Shown: positions 59,673 through 64,000 of the stretch, piece by piece
Layout: every line of letters starts with the position of its first letter
How positions within the stretch are numbered: position 1 is the first letter of the stretch
DNA from: Hyphomonadaceae bacterium
GTDB lineage: Bacteria; Pseudomonadota; Alphaproteobacteria; Caulobacterales; Hyphomonadaceae
Reading direction: 5' to 3'
Assembly (NCBI GenBank): GCA_030697555.1
Contig: JAUYPV010000002.1
Span: 38,783-102,782, forward strand
DNA length: 64,000 nucleotides
Position numbers and translations under genes: made by a program
Notes under the pieces: generated by a model
Told to the model about the DNA's origin: nothing
Databases searched by the model: none
What the model saw: only the letters and a program-made list of their open reading frames with translations

Positions 59673-59731
59673 GCAGTTGGCAGATAGGCAGTAGGAATCC
59701 CCTACTGCCGACTGCCCATTGCCGACTGCCC
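59671..59731. repeat. Inverted arrangement of GGCAGTN heptamers
   Basis: The left arm has AGGCAGTTGGCAGATAGGCAGTAGG (59671-59695, heptamer-like period). The right arm has CCTACTGCCGACTGCCCATTGCCGACTGCC (59701-59730). The arms can pair around a 5-base loop, so the unit sits exactly between two convergent stops and may serve as a bidirectional terminator. The same heptamer family forms an array at 61848-61953. Confidence 0.65.
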
Positions 59732-59732
59732 T

Positions 59733-59924
59733 CTATCGCGCCGCCTTCCTGCTTGGCGCGAACACCGCCAGGGCGCCCAGCACGGCGACAAACACCTTGT
59801 ACACAGCATCGAGCTGCTCCGGCGCGACGATCACGCCCGCGGTTGCGCCTAGCGCCGCCACACCGCGCCACGTCGAAAACTCGCGCAGCCGGTCCAGCGC
59901 ATACTTCACGATCGGATTGTACAT
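59733..59924 (-). CDS. Small hydrophobic protein, GTA-associated candidate
   Basis: 63 residues: YNPIVKYALDRLREFSTWRGVAALGATAGVIVAPEQLDAVYKVFVAVLGALAVFAPSRKAAR. It has an amphipathic start, two hydrophobic stretches and a basic end, resembling small phage holin-like or membrane proteins. A strong ribosome site (GGAGAGAAGG) abuts the ATG. It lies 83 bases after portal gp3 on the same strand, so it is probably transcribed with it. No family is recognised with certainty. Confidence 0.6.
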   Translation of the reverse strand: MYNPIVKYALDRLREFSTWRGVAALGATAGVIVAPEQLDAVYKVFVAVLGALAVFAPSRKAAR

Positions 59925-60007
59925 CCTTCTCTCCTCTCAAACAAAAACGGCGGCTCTCGCCGCCGTCCACGCGTGACTTCACGCGATCTCCTCAAACGTT
60001 GCGAGCG

Positions 60008-61114
60008 TCACCCCAGCCCCGCCATCCGTCTCTTCTCCTCCACGCTCAGGAACGACGCCGCGTCGATCCGCGTCCATTGCGCCGCGCGCTCCTCCTGGAA
60101 TGCCGGCACGCCTTCGAGATCAGGAGACAGCTCGCCACCCACACGCGGCGCCAGCCATCCGGTGATCGCCCGCGCTGCGCGATTGACCAGCGGCAGGATC
60201 GTCAGCCGCCAGAACGCTGAATTCGCCTCACGATAATTCGCGTAAGTCGCATCCCCCGGAATGCCGAGCAGCATCGGCGGCACGCCAAACGCCAGCGCGA
60301 TCTCCCGCGCCGCCTGATGTCTCTGTTCAACGAAATCCATGTCCGCCGGCGAAAGACTCATCGGCTTCCATTCCAGCCCGCCCTCCAGCAGCATCGGCCG
60401 CCCCGCATTGCTCGCGCCCTGGTAGGTCCGCTGCAGGTCTTCCTTCAGCTCGCCGCGCTGCTCCTGGGTCAGCTCCTCCGCGCCCGAATAGACAAGCGCG
60501 CCCGAAGGCCGCGCCGCATTGTCGATAAGCGCCTTCGTCCACGCGCCGCCAGCATTGTGGATGTCCACCGCCCGCGCCGCCGCCTCCAACGGCGCATGTC
60601 CCTGATAGTCGTCCGCCGGATGAAACAGCTTGAGATGCAGCACCGGCGAGAACCCGTCCGCCTCGCGAACGATGCGCCTCGCATCGCCGCCGATCCGATG
60701 CTCCCACGCTACCGGCCATCCGCGCGGCCCCTTCACCGGACGCATCCTGTCCGGCCGCAACACGAACAGCTCGCGCACCTCGCCCTCGATCGAAACCGCC
60801 TCGAGAAAGCTGTCGCCTGTGACGACCAGATGCCCGTAGAAACTCTCCATCAGGTCCGGTCCCGCCTGCTCGCGGTTTGGATGCGCGACAAGCTTCGCCA
60901 GCGCACTTGCCCGGTCACTGGCCGGCCCGCTCGCCCTGAATGCAACGCTGCCCGCCGCCTCCGAGATCATCCGCACGCAGCGATACGCCACCGCGTTCCG
61001 CTCGAACCCCTCGCGCGCCAGCACGCCCGAGCCCGACCACTGCGCCGCACGAAGATCCGACAGCGCCGTCATCGGGAGAGCCGACTTGGCCTCCCGCCTC
61101 TTGAACCAGTTCAT
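60008..61114 (-). CDS. GTA gp3: HK97-family portal protein
   Basis: 368-residue portal through which DNA enters and leaves the capsid. It reads MNWFKRREAKSALPMTALSDLRAAQW, then AREGFERNAVAYRCVRMISEAAGSVAFRA, RPDRMRPVKGPRGWPVAWEH, AALEAAARAVDIHNAGGAWTKALIDNAARPSGALVYSG and PPMLLGIPGDATYANYREANSAFWRLTILPLVNRAARAI. These match HK97/GTA portal proteins, and length is close to the RcGTA portal. The ATG follows GAGGTGAT at 7 bases. No terminase gene (gp2) lies upstream, where it would be expected. Confidence 0.95.
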   Translation of the reverse strand: MNWFKRREAKSALPMTALSDLRAAQWSGSGVLAREGFERNAVAYRCVRMISEAAGSVAFRASGPASDRASALAKLVAHPNREQAGPDLMESFYGHLVVTGDSFLEAVSIEGEVRELFVLRPDRMRPVKGPRGWPVAWEHRIGGDARRIVREADGFSPVLHLKLFHPADDYQGHAPLEAAARAVDIHNAGGAWTKALIDNAARPSGALVYSGAEELTQEQRGELKEDLQRTYQGASNAGRPMLLEGGLEWKPMSLSPADMDFVEQRHQAAREIALAFGVPPMLLGIPGDATYANYREANSAFWRLTILPLVNRAARAITGWLAPRVGGELSPDLEGVPAFQEERAAQWTRIDAASFLSVEEKRRMAGLG

Positions 61115-61172
61115 TGATCACCTCGATGAATGCGATGGCCGACAAGCGTTCAGCGCCCGAAGGCGTCACGTT

Positions 61173-61226
61173 CCCACTTGTCCGATGATTGATCGTCGGG
61201 CCGCGCCTCGCGCTGACCCACTTGTC
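61173..61226. promoter_or_regulatory. Direct repeats flanking a palindrome upstream of the portal gene
   Basis: CCCACTTGTC occurs at 61173-61182 and again at 61217-61226, 44 bases apart, about four helical turns. Between them CCGATGAT-tg-ATCGTCGG (61182-61199) is a palindrome with one mismatch. The cluster lies 59-112 bases before the gp3 start, where a promoter of the GTA portal block would be. It may bind an activator or repressor; I do not know which. Confidence 0.4.
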
Positions 61227-61285
61227 GACCTTGGGAGAGTTTACTCGCGTTTCGACCCAGCAGGATAACTTGCACGATTTTTCCG

Positions 61286-61310
61286 GCGCGTTTTTCCGAA
61301 AAATCCGCGC
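61286..61310. promoter_or_regulatory. AT-centred palindrome in the portal upstream region
   Basis: GCGCG-TTTTTCCGAAAAA-TCCGCGC is an imperfect inverted repeat of about 25 bases. It lies in a locally AT-rich stretch (61271-61360) between the minus-strand portal gene and a plus-strand small gene. A GTTAAC sequence follows at about 61364. The 424-base gap 61115-61538 shows no open frame of its own with coding character, so this is probably a divergent regulatory region. Confidence 0.35.
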
Positions 61311-61538
61311 AAGCTGTTGGCGCGCCTACGAATCTTTTTCTGAAAAAACTTTTCGTCCGCGTCGTTAACCTGCGGATTCAGCGGTTTTCATCCCCCTATT
61401 TCGGGCGCCTCTCGAACCATGGTTAGCGCTGCCTTGCGTCGATCGCTGGAATTCAACGGTTCCCCGCAAGGCCGCTTTCACCCGCCTGTCCGACACTGCG
61501 CATGTTCGGCCGCGCCTATTGCGGTCTGGAGTCCGCCC

Positions 61539-61775
61539 ATGCCGATCGAAGCCGCCTCTTCGCTGCGCGCCGCTGCAGCCGACTATCGTGAAGCTACGCG
61601 CCACTTCGCCCATGAAGTTGCGACCGAACGAGCCGTAACCCGCCGCGACCAGCGGATCGAGGAAGCCCAGGCTTCTTCAGCCGCGCGTCCACGCCCCCAG
61701 GACCGCGCAGCAGAAATGCCCGCGCCTCGCCCACGTGAGCCATCGACCGGGCTCATGCTGGATGTGCTGGCCTGA
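61539..61775 (+). CDS. Small unknown protein A with LDVLA tail
   Basis: 78 residues starting MPIEAASSLRAAAADYREATRHFAHEVATERAVTRRDQRI and ending PSTGLMLDVLA. Helical first half, Pro/Arg-rich second half. The track start at 61419 is an ATG inside a leader; the ATG at 61539 is preferred because it aligns with the second copy at 62084 (M-x-I-E start, same tail). A CTAACCAT sequence (reverse of ATGGTTAG at 61419) sits 120 bases before it. A perfect 11-bp hairpin follows the stop. Function unknown. Confidence 0.6.
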   Translation: MPIEAASSLRAAAADYREATRHFAHEVATERAVTRRDQRIEEAQASSAARPRPQDRAAEMPAPRPREPSTGLMLDVLA

Positions 61776-61801
61776 CAAGTTGTAAGTGGTGAGGGTGAGT
61801 A

Positions 61802-61835
61802 GGGAGTAGCGCGCTTCCCCCGGTGCGCTACTCCC
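61802..61835 (+). terminator. Perfect 11-bp hairpin after small gene A
   Basis: GGGAGTAGCGC and GCGCTACTCCC flank a 12-base loop, 26 bases past the stop of the 78-residue gene. No T-run follows. It is probably a factor-aided terminator or 3'-end structure. Confidence 0.55.
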
Positions 61836-61847
61836 ATTCTCACGGCA

Positions 61848-61956
<109 letters not shown>

Positions 61957-62083
61957 GGCTCCATGGTTACCGCCGCATTGACCATGCATCGCGAAACCGC
62001 CTCGCGCTTCTCACGCCGCTTTCATCCCCCTCTGCCATGATGCTTCAGTCGCCCGAACCAGGCGGCGCTCCGAGGGGAGTCCC

Positions 62084-62296
62084 ATGTCGATCGAGTCCTA
62101 CGAGGCGGCGAACCTCCGCCAGTTCCAGGCAAACAACGCCGCCGCTGTGCGCCAGCACGTCGCCCAGATGATCGCGGAACGCTCGGACCGCAAAGTCCAG
62201 GGCGCCAAGAACACCGCCGACCTGCTCGAACTCGGCCACGACAGCAAGCGCGCCAGCGCCGGCGCTAGAGCCCTCCTGCTGGACGTGCTGGCCTAG
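62084..62296 (+). CDS. Small unknown protein B with LDVLA tail
   Basis: 70 residues starting MSIESYEAANLRQFQANNAAAVRQHVAQMIAERSDRKVQGAKNTADLLELGHDSKRAS and ending GARALLLDVLA. It is mostly helical, with neither a signal peptide nor a membrane span. It shares the M-x-I-E start and LDVLA end with the 78-residue protein at 61539, and its leader shares ATGGTTAnCGC and GCCGCTTTCA elements. Function unknown. A ribosome site (GAGGGGAG) precedes the ATG. Confidence 0.65.
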   Translation: MSIESYEAANLRQFQANNAAAVRQHVAQMIAERSDRKVQGAKNTADLLELGHDSKRASAGARALLLDVLA

Positions 62297-62359
62297 GCCA
62301 TTCCGCCGCACTTCTTTTCCGGTCGCGCCACCTGATCTCTCTATAGTCAGGGGGCTGCG

Positions 62360-62848
62360 ATGAACGCCTCGGAAGACCTCAAGCTACCTGCAGCGCCGGC
62401 TGGGCGCCCCAGGTACTCGCCCGCCTTCGTGTTCCGAGGCCTTCTGGTGGCCACCCTTGCGGTCGGACTGACATCGATCCTTGCAGCCGCAGTAAGCGCG
62501 GCAATCGGCCTTCCACCAAACATTTTCACGATCATCAGCCTCGGCCTGCTCCTGGTTCCCGCGATTGGTATCCCGATCCTCGCCTTCGTCGTCTTCCTGT
62601 TCGGGACGCCCGTCTGTGTGATTGCAAACGCTCGCGGCTGGACGCGCTACCGCCACGCGGTGATCGCAGGATCACTCATCGGCATTTTGATGAGCCTCGT
62701 CGGCGTGGCGCTCGGACAAGGCGCATTCGTGCTTACGCCGATCTATGCGCAAGTCTTCAACTTCAACACGCTATCGCTGCTCGGGCTTGGGGTGGTCGGA
62801 GGCATAGCCGCCCGTTTCGGCGCCGGCCCGCCAACTCTGCGTAGCTGA
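62360..62848 (+). CDS. Small membrane protein, unknown function
   Basis: 162 residues with four hydrophobic segments: near 30-50 (LLVATLAVGLTSILAAAVSAAIGL), 55-85 (IFTIISLGLLLVPAIGIPILAFVVFLFG), 97-118 (AVIAGSLIGILMSLVGVALG) and 135-150. The cytosolic N-terminus is Pro-rich. An AGGGGG ribosome site lies 5 bases before the ATG. No family is recognised. It converges with the small secreted protein gene, 7 bases apart. Confidence 0.7.
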   Translation: MNASEDLKLPAAPAGRPRYSPAFVFRGLLVATLAVGLTSILAAAVSAAIGLPPNIFTIISLGLLLVPAIGIPILAFVVFLFGTPVCVIANARGWTRYRHAVIAGSLIGILMSLVGVALGQGAFVLTPIYAQVFNFNTLSLLGLGVVGGIAARFGAGPPTLRS

Positions 62849-62855
62849 ATCCAGC

Positions 62856-63269
62856 TCAGCCCTTCGCCGCCACAGTCGCGCGCAGTTCGGCGGCGCGGGT
62901 GTCGTCGATCTTCTCGATCCGCGTGATGTCGCACGGCGCGCCTTTGTAGTTGCGCAGCTCGTACCGCAGGCTCTCGCGCACGCGCCCGTTCAGCACCGGC
63001 ACGAACTTGAACTCGCGCTGCATGTCCAGCGCTTCGCACGGCGCCTTCAGCGTCAGCAGATAATGGTCGCGATACGTGTCGCGCATCAGCACGTGCTGCG
63101 TGTCCACCGCCCATGTCGCATCGAAGGCATAGCGAAGCAGCAGGCTGTCCGCCGGCTTGCCGTCCTCGATCATCACGGTCTTCGGCGCCTCCTGCGCCGC
63201 CGCCGGCGCGGTAGCGAACGCGCCCACGGCCAGCGCCGCGGCGAGCATCGGTGCGATCAATGTCTTCAT
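62856..63269 (-). CDS. Small exported protein, DUF6491-like
   Basis: The ATG at 63269 gives MKTLIAPMLAAALAVGAFATAPAAAQ, a signal peptide, and a mature part of about 112 residues. It reads RYAFDATWAVDTQHVLMRDTYRDHYLLTLKAPCEALDMQREFKF, then a second Cys in YKGAPCDITRIEKI. The two Cys probably form a disulphide. The pattern of a short beta domain with C...C resembles DUF6491, but that assignment is by eye only. The track start is a TTG nine bases upstream and is less likely. Confidence 0.65.
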   Translation of the reverse strand: MKTLIAPMLAAALAVGAFATAPAAAQEAPKTVMIEDGKPADSLLLRYAFDATWAVDTQHVLMRDTYRDHYLLTLKAPCEALDMQREFKFVPVLNGRVRESLRYELRNYKGAPCDITRIEKIDDTRAAELRATVAAKG

Positions 63270-63459
63270 GGCTTCCAACCTCGTTGCCGGCCTCCGGGCC
63301 GGAGCCCGATACTACCCCAGATATTGGGCCCAATCCACGTCATCCAACCCCCGGACATGCGTGGATTTGGAGCCCCCGCGCTCACGTCGGGGTGACTGCT
63401 TGACGCCCCGCGACCGGCGCGCTCATCTCCCCGAAACAAAGCCTCGGGAGGGCTCGCTC

Positions 63460-64000
63460 ATGAAAGCCGTATCGATCCTTGCTCTGATCGCGCCCCTCGC
63501 GCTCGCGGGATGCATCTTCGTCAGCGAAACGCGCACGCCAGCGCCGCAGGCCAACGAACCGAAGGCCGCCGCCCTCGACGCGCCCCTCACCACCGCCGCG
63601 CTCAGTCCGTCGGGCGCCAGGACGGCGCCCGCCGCCGCCACGCCCGCGCCGGCCCCACGCATCACCGCCGGCATTGCCGACAACCAGGCTGCTGTCTCCA
63701 CCGCCGGCCTCACCATCCGCCACGACGTCATCTACGGCCATCACGACGGCATGGCGCTGGTCTACGACGTCATCAAGCCGGACAACGCCAATGGCTCGGC
63801 CGTGCTCTACATGGTCTCCGGCGGCTGGGTCTCGCGCTGGGCCGCACCCGAAACGCGTGTCGCTCAGTTCAAGGCGCTGCTCGACCAGGGCATCACGGTG
63901 ATCCCGATCCACCACGGCTCCGCGCCGCGCTTCAAGGTTCCTGAAGCCCACGCCGACGTGAAGCGCGCCTTACGCCACATCTCCGTCAACGCGACGACCT
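63460..64000 (+). CDS. Alpha/beta-hydrolase-fold lipoprotein, 3' part missing at window edge
   Basis: Open from the ATG at 63460 to the window end (about 180 residues), so absent from the track. It starts MKAVSILALIAPLALAGCIF, a lipoprotein signal with lipobox LAGC, then an Ala/Pro-rich linker of about 50 residues. A hydrolase-like start follows: VIYGHHDGMALVYDVIKP, VLYMVSGGWVSRWAAPETR (oxyanion-hole-type strand), GITVIPIHHGSAPRFKVPEAHADVKRALRHI. This matches the opening of esterase/prolyl-oligopeptidase-like proteins such as BD-FAE. The nucleophile Ser would lie beyond the window. Probably anchored in the outer membrane. Confidence 0.8.
   Translation, partial: MKAVSILALIAPLALAGCIFVSETRTPAPQANEPKAAALDAPLTTAALSPSGARTAPAAATPAPAPRITAGIADNQAAVSTAGLTIRHDVIYGHHDGMALVYDVIKPDNANGSAVLYMVSGGWVSRWAAPETRVAQFKALLDQGITVIPIHHGSAPRFKVPEAHADVKRALRHISVNATT

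Noticed and set aside
34652-61114. Ordinary prophage instead of a GTA
   Set aside because: No integrase, repressor, replication or lysis genes, and no att-like direct repeats; protein families and order (gp13, gp14, gp15 with TIM-barrel-like domain) match GTAs.

Overview
The window comes from a high-GC alphaproteobacterium, most likely Caulobacterales/Hyphomonadaceae or a close relative. This rests on a PleC-like cell-cycle histidine kinase preceded by a textbook CtrA box (TTAA-N7-TTAAC), a gene transfer agent (GTA) structural cluster of the Rhodobacter/Caulobacter type, the order feuPQ-like / ccmIEFH / degP / two-component pair / glnE known from alphaproteobacteria, and strong GC-ending codon bias. 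No tRNA, rRNA, CRISPR array, integrase or transposase was seen.

Region 1 (1-10.5 kb). A tightly overlapping minus-strand operon holds a Yip1-like membrane protein, astA, astD, astB, a GNAT acetyltransferase and glpK (cut by the window edge). It encodes the arginine succinyltransferase route without astC, then glycerol kinase. Divergent from it is a DHA2-type drug efflux pump with a palindromic operator at its promoter, converging on a large GT-C-like membrane protein.

Region 2 (10.5-20.6 kb). This holds an exported orphan Hcp-fold protein, an unknown conserved protein, aminopeptidase N, then a signalling block (EAL phosphodiesterase, single-domain response regulator, PleC-like kinase) with CtrA-type boxes. 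A convergent ECF sigma / anti-sigma / periplasmic metal-sensor-like operon follows.

Region 3 (20.7-34.6 kb). A long minus-strand run reads DnaJ-like protein, PepSY protein, FeuP/FeuQ-like two-component system, cytochrome c maturation genes ccmI-E-F-H, DegP-type protease, a second OmpR/EnvZ-type pair and glnE. It joins envelope stress sensing, cytochrome c assembly and nitrogen control.

Region 4 (34.6-61.3 kb). This is the notable part. GTA structural genes lie on the minus strand in canonical order: portal gp3, a gp3.5-position protein, protease gp4, capsid gp5, connector gp6, gp8, tail gp9, gp11-like, gp12, gp13, gp14 and gp15. They are broken into at least four blocks by unrelated chromosomal genes: an ArsR/SRPBCC operon, a DNA-repair-like protein, a cation antiporter and an OPT transporter; VOC, SDR, TrmO and a TonB receptor; a YdeI-like protein, a secreted protein and a DUF2807 lipoprotein; and a lone DUF262 protein with small proteins. 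The terminase, gp7 and gp10 are not visible. All GTA reading frames are intact and abut the intervening genes within a few bases.

Region 5 (61.3-64 kb). Two related small proteins share a C-terminal LDVLA tail and similar leaders, separated by heptanucleotide repeats. A membrane protein, a small secreted protein and the start of an alpha/beta-hydrolase lipoprotein follow.

Coordinates come from the supplied ORF track, with starts moved inward where domain fit or a ribosome binding site argues for it. Family calls are from motif recognition, not database searches.
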